Below the pieces are notes generated by a model. It was not told where the DNA came from, made no database searches, and worked only from the letters and a program-made list of their open reading frames with translations. Shown here in pieces: positions 17,223-25,960 of a stretch of 64,000 nucleotides of DNA (position 1 is its first letter; every line of letters begins with the position of its first letter). The translations under genes were made by a program, and so were the position numbers. Source of the DNA: Thiodiazotropha sp040506275 (GTDB lineage: Bacteria > Pseudomonadota > Gammaproteobacteria > Chromatiales > Chromatiaceae); contig JBEVXD010000002.1 of assembly GCA_040506275.1 (NCBI GenBank), positions 186,001 through 250,000 on the forward strand. The letters run 5' to 3'.

Positions 17223-19496
17223 ATGTTGAACAAAGAGCTGGAATTCACTCTAAATCAGGCTTTTAAAAGTGCCAAAGAGCGACAGCATGAGTTCATGACT
17301 GTTGATCACTTGCTGCTTGCTCTGCTTGATAACCCCTCTGCAGTGACTGTATTGCGCGCCTGTGGCGCTAATATTGAAAAGATGCGGCAGAAAATCCGCA
17401 CCTTTGTCGATGAGACCACGCCGTTGATTCCTGATGGTGACGAGAGGGAAATTCAGCCAACCCTTGGTTTTCAGAGGGTACTACAACGTGCTGTTTTTCA
17501 TGTCCAGTCTTCTGGAAAGAATGAAGTAACCGGAGCCAACGTACTGGTTGCTATCTTTAACGAACAGGATTCTCAGGCCGTCTATTTTCTGAATGAAGAG
17601 AAAGTCAGTCGTTTGGATGTGGTCAACTATATCTCCCATGGCATATCGAAGCTGGATGAGGTTGGCCATGATGAGACCCCTGTAGAGTTGTCGAGTGAAA
17701 ACAAGGGCGAAGATCAAGCCAGTGCACTGGACAATTACGCCACCAATCTCAATCAAGTTGCTGAACAGGGAAAAATCGACCCGCTAATCGGTCGTCATAA
17801 TGAGATTGAGCGAACAATTCAGATTTTATGTCGGCGACGTAAGAACAATCCGTTATTGGTTGGTGAAGCAGGCGTCGGTAAAACTGCAATTGCTGAAGGT
17901 CTGGCAAAAAAGATAGTAGATGCCGAGGTACCGGACATACTCTCAGATGCAACAATCTACGCTCTTGATCTGGGCACCCTTGTGGCAGGCACCAAGTATC
18001 GGGGTGATTTTGAAAAACGACTCAAAGCGGTATTAGCAGAGTTAAAGATCAAAAAAGATGTGGTTCTGTTTATCGACGAGATACACACCATAATCGGCGC
18101 AGGCGCTGCATCTGGTGGTGTTATGGATGCCTCGAATCTGATCAAGCCAGTATTGGCTTCTGGTGAGCTGCGTTGTATCGGCTCTACAACCTATCAGGAA
18201 TTTCGTGGGATTTTTGAGAAGGACAGAGCTTTGGCCCGTCGATTCCAGAAGATAGATGTGGAAGAGCCCACTGTGGAAGAGACCATTGAGATTCTGAAGG
18301 GTCTGAAGTCCCGTTTCGAAGAGCACCACAATATCGAATATACACAGGATGCACTTAACAGCGCAGCCGAACTGTCTGACAAGTACATCAACGACCGACA
18401 TCTACCTGACAAAGCTATTGATGTGATCGATGAGGCTGGTGCGAATGTACAGCTACAGCCAGAGGAAGAGCGTCGTAAGATCATTGATGTGGACCAGGTA
18501 GAGGCCATCGTTGCAAAAATTGCACGTATTCCACCGAAAAAAGTCTCTGCATCGGACACAGAATCTCTGCGTGACTTGACCAGAGATCTGAAAATGGTCG
18601 TGTTCGGTCAGGATCTTGCGATAGAGGCATTAACAGCAGCTATCCGTATGAATCGGTCCGGCCTAGTCAACGAAGGTCGACCTGTCGGGTCATTTCTGTT
18701 CACTGGACCAACCGGTGTAGGTAAAACTGAGATTACCCGGCAACTGGCCAGAATTCTAAGTATGGAATTGATTCGCTTCGATATGTCCGAGTATATGGAA
18801 CGGCATACCGTGTCCAGATTAATTGGTGCACCTCCAGGTTATGTTGGATTTGATCAAGGTGGCTTGCTGACTGAAGAGATTGCCAAACACCCCCATTGCG
18901 TACTGCTTCTCGATGAGATTGAAAAGGCTCACCCGGATGTCTTCAATCTCCTGCTGCAGGTTATGGATCACGGTACACTCACGGATAATAACGGACGGAA
19001 AGCCGATTTTCGCAATGTTGTGATCGTAATGACTACGAATGCCGGTGCTCAGGAGATGAGTCGCTCATCCATCGGTTTTGCCACGCAAGACCATACCAGT
19101 GATGGTATGGAAGTGATCAAAAAGATGTTCACACCCGAATTCAGAAACCGCCTGGATGCAATCATTCAATTCGCCGGATTGACACCGGAACATATCGCCA
19201 AGGTGGTTGACAAGTTTGTTTTTGAATTGGAAGGGCAGTTGCAGGAGAAGAATGTCAATCTGATCGTGGAAGCTGAGGCCAGGGTATGGCTTGCAGCACA
19301 TGGCTACGATCCACAGATGGGTGCGCGTCCCATGGCTCGGTTGATTCAGGACGAAATTAAGAAACCACTTGCAGAAGAGTTATTGTTCGGGAAGCTATCA
19401 GCGGGCGGTGCTGTCAAAGTAGATGTCTTGGAAGACAAGCTAATATTTGATATTGAGGGCGAGCCAGTAGCCGATACGTCGATCGACGAAGGCTGA
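17223..19496 (+). CDS. clpA: ATP-dependent Clp protease ATP-binding subunit ClpA
   Basis: The 757-residue AAA+ unfoldase has the ClpA layout: an N-domain (1-145), AAA module 1 with Walker A GEAGVGKTAIAEG and Walker B VVLFIDEIH, and AAA module 2 with Walker A GPTGVGKTEIT and Walker B VLLLDEIEKAH. The ClpP-docking loop is SSIGFA near residue 615. There is no ClpB-type middle coiled coil. Start ATG 17223 is chosen for the GGAG 8 bases upstream and the normal MLNKELEFTLNQAF N-terminus, rather than the longer frame from 17178. It is convergent with infA, with 8 bases between stops. Confidence 0.97.
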   Translation: MLNKELEFTLNQAFKSAKERQHEFMTVDHLLLALLDNPSAVTVLRACGANIEKMRQKIRTFVDETTPLIPDGDEREIQPTLGFQRVLQRAVFHVQSSGKNEVTGANVLVAIFNEQDSQAVYFLNEEKVSRLDVVNYISHGISKLDEVGHDETPVELSSENKGEDQASALDNYATNLNQVAEQGKIDPLIGRHNEIERTIQILCRRRKNNPLLVGEAGVGKTAIAEGLAKKIVDAEVPDILSDATIYALDLGTLVAGTKYRGDFEKRLKAVLAELKIKKDVVLFIDEIHTIIGAGAASGGVMDASNLIKPVLASGELRCIGSTTYQEFRGIFEKDRALARRFQKIDVEEPTVEETIEILKGLKSRFEEHHNIEYTQDALNSAAELSDKYINDRHLPDKAIDVIDEAGANVQLQPEEERRKIIDVDQVEAIVAKIARIPPKKVSASDTESLRDLTRDLKMVVFGQDLAIEALTAAIRMNRSGLVNEGRPVGSFLFTGPTGVGKTEITRQLARILSMELIRFDMSEYMERHTVSRLIGAPPGYVGFDQGGLLTEEIAKHPHCVLLLDEIEKAHPDVFNLLLQVMDHGTLTDNNGRKADFRNVVIVMTTNAGAQEMSRSSIGFATQDHTSDGMEVIKKMFTPEFRNRLDAIIQFAGLTPEHIAKVVDKFVFELEGQLQEKNVNLIVEAEARVWLAAHGYDPQMGARPMARLIQDEIKKPLAEELLFGKLSAGGAVKVDVLEDKLIFDIEGEPVADTSIDEG

Positions 19497-19504
19497 CTCT
19501 TCTC

Positions 19505-19723
19505 TCAGCGAGCGCGATAGGTGATGCGGCCCTTGGTCAAGTCATAGGGAGTCAGCTGAACAGTAACCTTATCGCCTGTAAGGATACGGATATAGTGCTT
19601 GCGCATTTTGCCTGAGATATGGGCGGTTACCACGTGGCCGTTCTCCAGTTCAACACGGAACATGGTGTTTGGCAGGGTCTCAACAACAGTACCTTCCATC
19701 TCGATGAAATCTTCTTTCGCCAT
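19505..19723 (-). CDS. infA: translation initiation factor IF-1
   Basis: The 72-residue S1/OB-fold protein is the standard IF-1 (MAKEDFIEMEGTVVETLPNTM, HISGKMRKHYIRILTGDKV). IF-1 binds the ribosomal A site during initiation. The clpA-infA convergence is conserved in gammaproteobacteria. In E. coli a serine tRNA gene lies in this neighbourhood; none is seen here. Confidence 0.98.
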   Translation of the reverse strand: MAKEDFIEMEGTVVETLPNTMFRVELENGHVVTAHISGKMRKHYIRILTGDKVTVQLTPYDLTKGRITYRAR

Positions 19724-20221
19724 ACTAAATCTTTACTCAATTATATTAAGGTATGCCCCCTGGAGGGCGGTTTCAAAACCGGGCGGATTATAGCACAGGG
19801 CCCGATACCGAAGTGCGCCATTATCAGTATATTTACGCGTATGGCAAGTGATTCTGTATCAGAAGAACAATTGGAAAGCTTCAAAATCAGCAAAGATCAC
19901 GGGAAAACAGCTGTTTTTTTAATTGGTTTTTTAAGATTTTATTGGTAAACCAATATCTTACAAACTACTGCAGAGTGTGATTCTGACGATCTGAGGAAAA
20001 ACCGAGAACTCTGATTGTACCAACCTCAAACAACTATTATTTCCGACGGTTCCCCCCAAAGTATTTGTGGGTAGATTTCATTGACCCCATCACTCCTGTG
20101 CATGCCGGAATCCATATGCTTAACCACAATAACCGATCTTGTCAGGTCAACTTAGGATGCAGATCCCTCTTGTGTGGCATTAGTCTAGCTATTGGAGAGT
20201 AAATCATGACTGTTTTACGGA
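19724..20221. other. intergenic region with no recognised gene
   Basis: About 500 bases upstream of infA and downstream of the DUF2333 gene. The open frames here lack ribosome-binding sites and family features. No tRNA was found. The infA promoter should lie near 19730-19800. Confidence 0.6.
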
Positions 20222-21295
20222 CTATCCTTGACTTAACAGGTTACGTAAATCGATCACAGCGGCATTGGCGCGGGAGATGTAGGAGGCCATGACCAGTGAG
20301 TAGTTTGCAAAAATGCCGAAGCCCTTGCCATTCAGAACCATAGGGCTACTGATCGGTTCCTGGGTGGCTTCCAGTTCCCGAATGATTTGGCGCAAACTTA
20401 CCAACGCGTTCTTTTTACTCAATATTTCCCGAAAATCTATCTCAACTGCGTGGAGGAAGTGGATCAGTGCCCAGGTAGACCCTCGAGCCTCATAAAATAC
20501 ATCATCGATTTCCAGCCAGGGTGTCTGGACTGTCATACTCTCATTAGCAGCGGTAGATTGGGTTGCAGAAGGATCTCCGGCTAGATCGGTATTGATCCGT
20601 TCCTGTCCTACACTGGCACTCAAACGTTGCGAAAGACTGCCCAACCGTTTTTCAACAATAGCCAGCCAATCACGCAGATTGTCGGCTCGGGCATAGAATT
20701 GGGTATTTTGTTTGCCTTGTTGTGAAAGGCCGCTCAGATAGCGTTCCAGCGCCTCTATTCCTTGGGAATACTCTCCTTCGGTTGATGGAAAGATCCATGA
20801 GTCATTGCTGTAGTTGAATTGTGGCTCAGCAATTGCGAGATCCTTGTTTTCGAGAGATTGGGATTGGGAGCGACTCATGTCGTTTCTAAGTGAACGGGCC
20901 AGATCCCTAACTTGTGTCAATACCCCAAACTCCCAGTTGGGCATGTTGTCCAGGAAGAGACTGGGTGGCATGACATCATTGCTCAGGTAGCCCCCTGGCT
21001 TTTCAAGCAGGGTTTTAATCGTGGTTAACAGGGTGATCGTGGTGTAGGAGCCAATAACTGGTTTTAATTCCATTTCTGTCAAAACCTTACTGGTATTTTT
21101 TTTGACATCAAATGGCTCAGGCATGATGCTCCAATAGATGCCCAACAAGAAAAGCAGGATTATCAGGGTAATAGTGCCTAGTCCGCTGGCCCAGAGCACC
21201 CCCTTCTCCCGTATGGTCCGAGGGTGGTAGAGCTGAGCTATACGACTGAACAGAGATGCCGTTTGACGGGCAAGCCTCGAAAATATTTCCTTCAC
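20222..21295 (-). CDS. DUF2333 family membrane-anchored protein
   Basis: The 357-residue protein has a short cytoplasmic N-terminus, one transmembrane helix at about 34-56 (VLWASGLGTITLIILLFLLGIYW) and a large periplasmic part. The sequence after the helix (MPEPFDV, LSNDVMPPSLFLDNMPNWEFGVL, ARSLRNDMSRSQSQS) is typical of DUF2333, a conserved gammaproteobacterial family of unknown function. It stands alone, and element B lies upstream of its start. Confidence 0.85.
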   Translation of the reverse strand: MKEIFSRLARQTASLFSRIAQLYHPRTIREKGVLWASGLGTITLIILLFLLGIYWSIMPEPFDVKKNTSKVLTEMELKPVIGSYTTITLLTTIKTLLEKPGGYLSNDVMPPSLFLDNMPNWEFGVLTQVRDLARSLRNDMSRSQSQSLENKDLAIAEPQFNYSNDSWIFPSTEGEYSQGIEALERYLSGLSQQGKQNTQFYARADNLRDWLAIVEKRLGSLSQRLSASVGQERINTDLAGDPSATQSTAANESMTVQTPWLEIDDVFYEARGSTWALIHFLHAVEIDFREILSKKNALVSLRQIIRELEATQEPISSPMVLNGKGFGIFANYSLVMASYISRANAAVIDLRNLLSQG

Positions 21296-21658
21296 TTATT
21301 GCCATCCTGAATTGCACGCTACTTAACGTCTATAGCTTAAATCACTCTTGGATCCGTTAACAGGCCGGATAAGTTTGAAACAATATGAGGAATATTGATG
21401 GCCTCTGCTTCATCTGGGGGCAAAGTTATTAACCCGGCACCTTAATAGATAGGTTCAGGGTGACAAGAAGGCTCTTGATCAAGGCGTGATTCGCAGGCAA
21501 TGGTTGTCCCTTGTCAAGAGTCACAACCCAGAGCAAGGGCCTTCTTGTCGCTCCTAACAGTTTGAATATAAAAGGATAGGCCTATGCGTGCCTACCTATT
21601 AAGGTGCCGGGTTAAATAACAAGTTTCAAAACGATAAAGAGCTATTGCTCAACTGTGG
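21296..21658. other. intergenic region between DUF2333 and ctaB
   Basis: The gap is largely filled by element B. In related genomes an Sco-type gene often follows ctaB; none is present here. Confidence 0.6.
21429..21615. mobile_element. 187-bp non-coding element with terminal inverted repeats and palindromic core (family 1, copy B)
   Basis: Its ends are inverted repeats, TTAACCCGGCACCTTAAT at 21429 and its complement ending at 21615. A nested core begins with ACAAGAAGGC at about 21463 and ends with its complement at about 21549. Read on the minus strand, the core matches copy A (CTCTTGACAAGGG, CAACCATTGCCTG, GCCTTGATCAAG) and the outer part matches copy C at 37728-37837 (AGGCCT-TCCTTTTA-ATTCAAAC-GTTAGG). 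No coding capacity. It lies between the ctaB stop and the DUF2333 start. Confidence 0.85.
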
Positions 21659-22567
21659 TCAGCTTAGAGCCACGACTAAATAGTGGTCCGCCAGCAACAA
21701 GGTAAATAACAGACTCAAATAGAGAATTGAGTAGGTAAATGTCTTCATCGCATGATTTCGACCTTCACTGCGTAACAATTTAACAGCGTGATAGACGAAA
21801 CCAGCCCCAAGAGCGATTGCACCAAACAGGTAGAGATAGCCGCTCATATGCACCACAAACGGAAGCAAGGTGACAGCGAGTAACATGATGCTGTAGATAA
21901 CTATTTGCTGCTTTGTGAAGTCTATACCGTGTGTGACCGGAAGCATGGGTATATCAGCTTTGGCGTAATCATCTCGACGGTGAATTGCCAAGGGCCAGAA
22001 ATGCGGGGGCGTCCAGACAAAGATTATTAGTAGGAGCAGAAATGCCTCAATCGTGACTTCTCCGCTAATAGCTACCCATCCTAGCAGTGGGGGAGAGGCG
22101 CCTGCCAAACCGCCCCAAACAATGTTTTGTGGTGTATTACGTTTCAGATAGAGGGTATAGATCAGAGCATATCCGATCAGTGCCATAAAGGTCAGTAGCG
22201 CCGTTAAAGGATTGACAAGAAAAAACAGCATCAGCATAGAGACTACCCCTAAAAACAGGGCAAAACTACCTGCATGCTGGGTGTCCATATGGCCACTGGG
22301 AATTGGACGTCGGCTGGTTCGCTCCATCATTTTATCAATACGTTGATCGACGATGTGATTGATGACAGCGCCACAGGCTGCAGCCAAAGAGATGCCGAGT
22401 AGACCGAACAGCATGGGTTGCCAAGGCACGATACCCTGTTCAGATAAAAGCATACCAACCAATGCAGTGAAGGCAATGAGTAGTACTACTTTTGGCTTGG
22501 TCATCTCATAGTAGTGTTGCCATGTGAAATTGATGGCGTGTCGTGTAGAGATATTACTGATGGCCAT
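21659..22567 (-). CDS. ctaB: protoheme IX farnesyltransferase (heme O synthase)
   Basis: The 302-residue UbiA-family enzyme adds a farnesyl group to heme B, giving heme O for the oxidase. The two aspartate-rich prenyl-diphosphate motifs are visible: NHIVDQRIDKMMERTSRRP (about 102-120) and DDYAKADIPMLP (about 207). Roughly eight or nine transmembrane helices are evident. Its start overlaps the upstream Sco-like gene by 14 bases, so it is the last gene of the assembly-factor run. Heme A synthase (ctaA), normally just upstream, is absent. Confidence 0.95.
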   Translation of the reverse strand: MAISNISTRHAINFTWQHYYEMTKPKVVLLIAFTALVGMLLSEQGIVPWQPMLFGLLGISLAAACGAVINHIVDQRIDKMMERTSRRPIPSGHMDTQHAGSFALFLGVVSMLMLFFLVNPLTALLTFMALIGYALIYTLYLKRNTPQNIVWGGLAGASPPLLGWVAISGEVTIEAFLLLLIIFVWTPPHFWPLAIHRRDDYAKADIPMLPVTHGIDFTKQQIVIYSIMLLAVTLLPFVVHMSGYLYLFGAIALGAGFVYHAVKLLRSEGRNHAMKTFTYSILYLSLLFTLLLADHYLVVALS

Positions 22568-23198
22568 ATTGACCTCCTTGGGACCAGTTTTGAGAGGCCT
22601 TGAGTAGTTTTTCCAGATCCGCGAGGATCTGCTTTGAGGTGATCTGTGGAGTGTCGTATCGCATCATCAAATCTCCTCTGGGATCGATAATAAAGACTGG
22701 AACGCTATCTTCAAAATCTGCTAGCGGGAACAGGGATGTTACAGCTTCGCGCTGTTCATGTTTGGCAATGAGCAAATGTGTACCGTCTAGACCATCTAGT
22801 GAGGGTATGTCGATATTTCCATTGTTGTCTGGATAGATGATTAGTCCACGTTCAATGCGTTGCCTGCCTGCAGCGGTTGCGCGACGTATTTGACGTATTT
22901 TGATCAGTGTTTCAACACAGGCTGCATCACAACCTGACTCACTGACTACAACCAGCGTCCACTTGTCATGCAGTGATTGCCAATCAAAGGGTATTTGTTC
23001 AATTGTATTTAGAGATAAAGAGGCTACTGGTCTTTGCGGATCGATCAATACTCCGTTATTGGACCGACCGGTAGGTAACCAATCTGGATTCAGATAAAAC
23101 AACCAGGCAGATATTAATGGTAGTGAGCATATACCTATCAGTAGCCATAACGAAATCAGCTTGCGGGAAGGGGTGATCTGTTGTGTCAGGCTACTCAT
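22554..23198 (-). CDS. membrane-anchored Sco/thioredoxin-like protein of the cox locus
   Basis: The 214-residue protein has one N-terminal transmembrane helix (about 14-35) and a periplasmic thioredoxin-like domain. Its CxxxC pair (SGCDAACVETL, about residues 90-94) is like the copper-binding motif of Sco1. The C-terminal strand (VPVFIIDPRGDLMMRYD) also fits the Sco/AhpC fold. A protein of this type lies between SURF1 and ctaA in Pseudomonas-type clusters. A role in CuA-site thiol or copper handling is inferred. It overlaps SURF1 by 4 bases and ctaB by 14. Confidence 0.75.
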   Translation of the reverse strand: MSSLTQQITPSRKLISLWLLIGICSLPLISAWLFYLNPDWLPTGRSNNGVLIDPQRPVASLSLNTIEQIPFDWQSLHDKWTLVVVSESGCDAACVETLIKIRQIRRATAAGRQRIERGLIIYPDNNGNIDIPSLDGLDGTHLLIAKHEQREAVTSLFPLADFEDSVPVFIIDPRGDLMMRYDTPQITSKQILADLEKLLKASQNWSQGGQYGHQ

Positions 23199-23926
23199 TT
23201 GTCACTTCTTTCTGGCTTTTGAAAAGAGAGACGCAGCCAGATAAGCAGAGCGATGATGGCAAAGGTAAACCACTGGATTGCGTAACCAATATGCATCAGA
23301 TCACTCACTTTCGGGGTAGGCCATTGGCGAATAAATGGCAGATCGTCTTTGGATGTTTGCAAAATCATCAGTGGCAGAACTTCCAGACCAGACCACTCAA
23401 TATAACGAGGCAGAGTCAAGTAGGGCCATTGTGGAGGTGATTGGCTCTGTTGATTAGACGGTTTCAGCTCTATGGCAGGTGGTTGCGGAATGGTGACTTC
23501 ACCATCAATAGTTTGCTGATTAGAATCCAAGGATAGGTTTAACTTATCCTCTAATTGATCGTGAGCGACCCATCCACGATTAACTAAAACAATTCGTCCA
23601 TTACCTGAAAGTTGAAGTGGTGTGATGATATGAAATCCGGTTTTACCTAAATGCTTGCGGTTTTCTATATAGATTGCTTTATCATTAAGAAAATGCCCTT
23701 GAGCAACGACATGACGGTATAATATAGAATCACGTTCAGGTAGTTGTTGATCATTTAAAGAGAGCGGAGGTAGTTTTCGACGCATCTCCAATGCTGATGC
23801 TTGCTGTTGTTTCTGTGTGGCGCGATCGAGCTGCCATACACCAAGGCCACATAGCATAGGTGTGATGATTACCATAATTATTGTGGGGATTGCCTGGGCG
23901 CGAAAATGACGTGTGCCGCTTGTCAT
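23195..23926 (-). CDS. SURF1-family cytochrome oxidase assembly protein
   Basis: The 243-residue protein has the SURF1 layout: an N-terminal helix (about 13-32) ending in GVWQLDRA, a periplasmic domain with YRHVVAQGHF, the motif VLVNRGWV and a C-terminal helix (about 212-235) after WFTFA. SURF1 helps heme insertion into subunit I. The start ATG 23926 is preferred over a TTG at 23956. The gene sits in the assembly block between the oxidase structural genes and ctaB. Confidence 0.9.
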   Translation of the reverse strand: MTSGTRHFRAQAIPTIIMVIITPMLCGLGVWQLDRATQKQQQASALEMRRKLPPLSLNDQQLPERDSILYRHVVAQGHFLNDKAIYIENRKHLGKTGFHIITPLQLSGNGRIVLVNRGWVAHDQLEDKLNLSLDSNQQTIDGEVTIPQPPAIELKPSNQQSQSPPQWPYLTLPRYIEWSGLEVLPLMILQTSKDDLPFIRQWPTPKVSDLMHIGYAIQWFTFAIIALLIWLRLSFQKPERSDK

Positions 23927-24007
23927 AACATCTATAGTGAAACTATCTTTCGTCAAAACAGCGCTGCCGACGGGTGGATAATCGACCCGACAAAGGCTGG
24001 AGTGATC

Positions 24008-24232
24008 ATGGACATTATCTTTAAACTACCTGTATTACTGGTTCTACTATTCATACTTTTTTCCCTGTTTCAGGGGATGTATTACATGGCCAAGGATGAT
24101 GGTAAAGAAAACAGTACACGTGTAGTACGAGCGTTGACTGTTCGTGTTGCACTGTCATTGTTGCTATTCATCATACTTATGTTGGGTTACTTTTTTGGCT
24201 TACTTACCCCTCACGGTCTGTTGCCTAAATGA
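24008..24232 (+). CDS. twin-transmembrane protein, DUF2909 family
   Basis: The 74-residue product (ATG 24008, with GGAG 5 bases before) has two transmembrane helices (about 5-22 and 45-65), a short KDDGKENSTRVVRALTVRV loop and the GLLTPHGLLPK tail, typical of DUF2909. It is transcribed against its neighbours, divergent from SURF1 and convergent with coxC. Genes of this family are repeatedly found inside aa3-oxidase clusters; function unknown. Confidence 0.85.
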   Translation: MDIIFKLPVLLVLLFILFSLFQGMYYMAKDDGKENSTRVVRALTVRVALSLLLFIILMLGYFFGLLTPHGLLPK

Positions 24233-24246
24233 TTTTCGAGCTGGAT

Positions 24247-25119
24247 TTATAACCAGTAGACGAAAACAAATAATCCAAGCCAGACTACATCGACAAAATG
24301 CCAGTACCAGGCAACGGCCTCGAATGCAAAGTGGTTATGTGCGCTGAAATGGCTTTTCATACTTCGGCCAAGAATCGCCATCAGCATCACTGCCCCCATC
24401 GTGACGTGAAAGCCATGAAAGCCGGTTAGCATATAGAATGTTGATCCGTATGCACCTGTTTCCAGTGTGAGATTGAGTTCTTGATAGGCATGGCCGTATT
24501 CATAGGCTTGCAGGATGACAAAAATCACCCCTAACGCAATGGTGGCAATCAAGCCGTTGACCAGTTGTTTTTGATTTTCTATTTTTAATCCCCAATGGGC
24601 CCAAGTGATCGTGGCACCACTGGTCAGGAGTATCAAGGTGTTAATTGCTGGAATTCCCCAAGGCCCCATGGGGGTAAAGTCTCCTCCCATCTCTCCTGGA
24701 CCATGGGATGGCCAGACATTCTCGAACCCGCCGTATAAGATTTCATTGGTGACACCCAGGTATCCAACTCCACCCAACCAGGGAAGGGCAATGTTGCGGA
24801 TATAGTAGAGTGCGCCGAAGAAACTGATAAAAAAGAACACCTCTGATGCGATGAACCAAAACATACCCATGCGGAAAGAGGTATCAACCTGTTTGTTGTA
24901 ACGGCCACTTAAATTCTCCATCACAACATCACGAAACCAGCTATATAGCAGATAGAAAAAAAGTAGCAGACCAGCTACTACAATAAATCCGCCGACAGAG
25001 ACCCCATTCATTGCAAGCGCGCCGCCAAACAGGGTGAGCAGCAGTGATACCATTCCAATAATTGGCCAGGGACTGGGATCGGGTATGAAATAGTCCTCAT
25101 TATGCTCTTTTACTGACAT
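24247..25119 (-). CDS. coxC: cytochrome c oxidase subunit III
   Basis: The 290-residue protein has the seven-helix layout of subunit III. Characteristic motifs are SEVFFFISFFGALYY (about 92-106), PINTL-type region with SGATITWAHW, and HVTMGAVML followed by FEAVAWYWHFVDVVWLGLFVFVYW at the C-terminus. It completes the coxB-coxA-ctaG-coxC order and is convergent with the DUF2909 gene. Confidence 0.96.
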   Translation of the reverse strand: MSVKEHNEDYFIPDPSPWPIIGMVSLLLTLFGGALAMNGVSVGGFIVVAGLLLFFYLLYSWFRDVVMENLSGRYNKQVDTSFRMGMFWFIASEVFFFISFFGALYYIRNIALPWLGGVGYLGVTNEILYGGFENVWPSHGPGEMGGDFTPMGPWGIPAINTLILLTSGATITWAHWGLKIENQKQLVNGLIATIALGVIFVILQAYEYGHAYQELNLTLETGAYGSTFYMLTGFHGFHVTMGAVMLMAILGRSMKSHFSAHNHFAFEAVAWYWHFVDVVWLGLFVFVYWL

Positions 25120-25187
25120 CGTAACTCTCTCCCCGATATTGAGTAGCGGTATAGATATAAAGTCATAGTTTCACTGGATTCCTTTAC

Positions 25188-25793
25188 TCACTTGTTTACC
25201 TGCATAGCGATATTCGGAAGATCATGTGTCTGTTTTGGTTTCTCTTCTTGCGCCTTTAAACGCATGAAGCTATAGGATAGTGTTAATGAGTGGATATCCT
25301 TAGGTAGATCGGTTGAAACCATGAAACGGAGTGGCATTTCAGTTAACTGGTTTCCGGTTAGGGTCTGTTTATTAAAGCAAAAGCACTCTAACTTGCTGAA
25401 ATAAGGAGTAGCTTGCCAAGGTACTACGCTGGGAATAGCTTGACCGGTAACAGAAGATCCACTTCGGTTATGCGCTAAAAAATTTACCTCATAAGTCTCA
25501 CCCGGATGTACACGGAGACTGCGGGTTACTGCTTCGAATTCCCAGGGTAAATTTGGGTTGACTGTGGCATCGAATTTCACTGTAACCCAGCGACTGGAAT
25601 CCACCTCATCAGATAACATATTCGTCTGTTCTATTTTACTGCGTTGTGAGAGTGACTGGGTTCCTGTCACTTCACAAAATAGATTGTAGAGCGGCACCAT
25701 GGCAAAACCAAAACCAAACATAAATACCACAACACCACTAAGTAGAAGTGTAGTGCGACGGTTTTTGTGTTGCCCAGGTGATTGGCTATTCAT
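25188..25793 (-). CDS. ctaG: cytochrome c oxidase assembly protein CtaG (Cox11 type)
   Basis: The 201-residue protein is a Cox11-family copper chaperone that delivers copper to the CuB site of subunit I. It has one transmembrane helix (about 15-35) ending in FGFAMVPLYNLFCEVTG. The periplasmic domain carries the copper motif ECFCFNKQTL (about 130-138). Start ATG 25793 overlaps the stop of the upstream 50-residue gene (ATGA), so the two are coupled; the longer frame from 25886 is not needed. Confidence 0.95.
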   Translation of the reverse strand: MNSQSPGQHKNRRTTLLLSGVVVFMFGFGFAMVPLYNLFCEVTGTQSLSQRSKIEQTNMLSDEVDSSRWVTVKFDATVNPNLPWEFEAVTRSLRVHPGETYEVNFLAHNRSGSSVTGQAIPSVVPWQATPYFSKLECFCFNKQTLTGNQLTEMPLRFMVSTDLPKDIHSLTLSYSFMRLKAQEEKPKQTHDLPNIAMQVNK

Positions 25794-25942
25794 GGTGTTG
25801 CCTGGGTGCCTACGATACGAAACAATCCTGTCCAAAAAGGAAAGGAGGTGACTAAAAAGAAGATAGCCAACCCGCCCAGTATCCATGCCAGACGGACATT
25901 TTTAGTTCTCATTTCCGGTGTTTGATATCTCGGTATCCTCAT
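25790..25942 (-). CDS. small single-helix membrane protein (cytochrome oxidase small assembly protein-like)
   Basis: A 50-residue frame starts at ATG 25942, 18 bases after the coxA stop, and ends in an ATGA overlap with ctaG. The product begins MRIPRYQTPEMRTKNVRLAW and continues with one hydrophobic helix (about 18-37, ILGGLAIFFLVTSFPFW). A small protein of this kind between coxA and ctaG is known in many proteobacterial clusters. Its tight coupling and basic-then-hydrophobic design support a real gene. The exact role is unknown. Confidence 0.8.
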   Translation of the reverse strand: MRIPRYQTPEMRTKNVRLAWILGGLAIFFLVTSFPFWTGLFRIVGTQATP

Positions 25943-25960
25943 TACTCTACCTATAAGTTC

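Noticed and set aside
19497..20221. tRNA-Ser gene expected near clpA-infA from the E. coli order
   Set aside because: No cloverleaf-like sequence or TTC-loop motif could be found in this interval.
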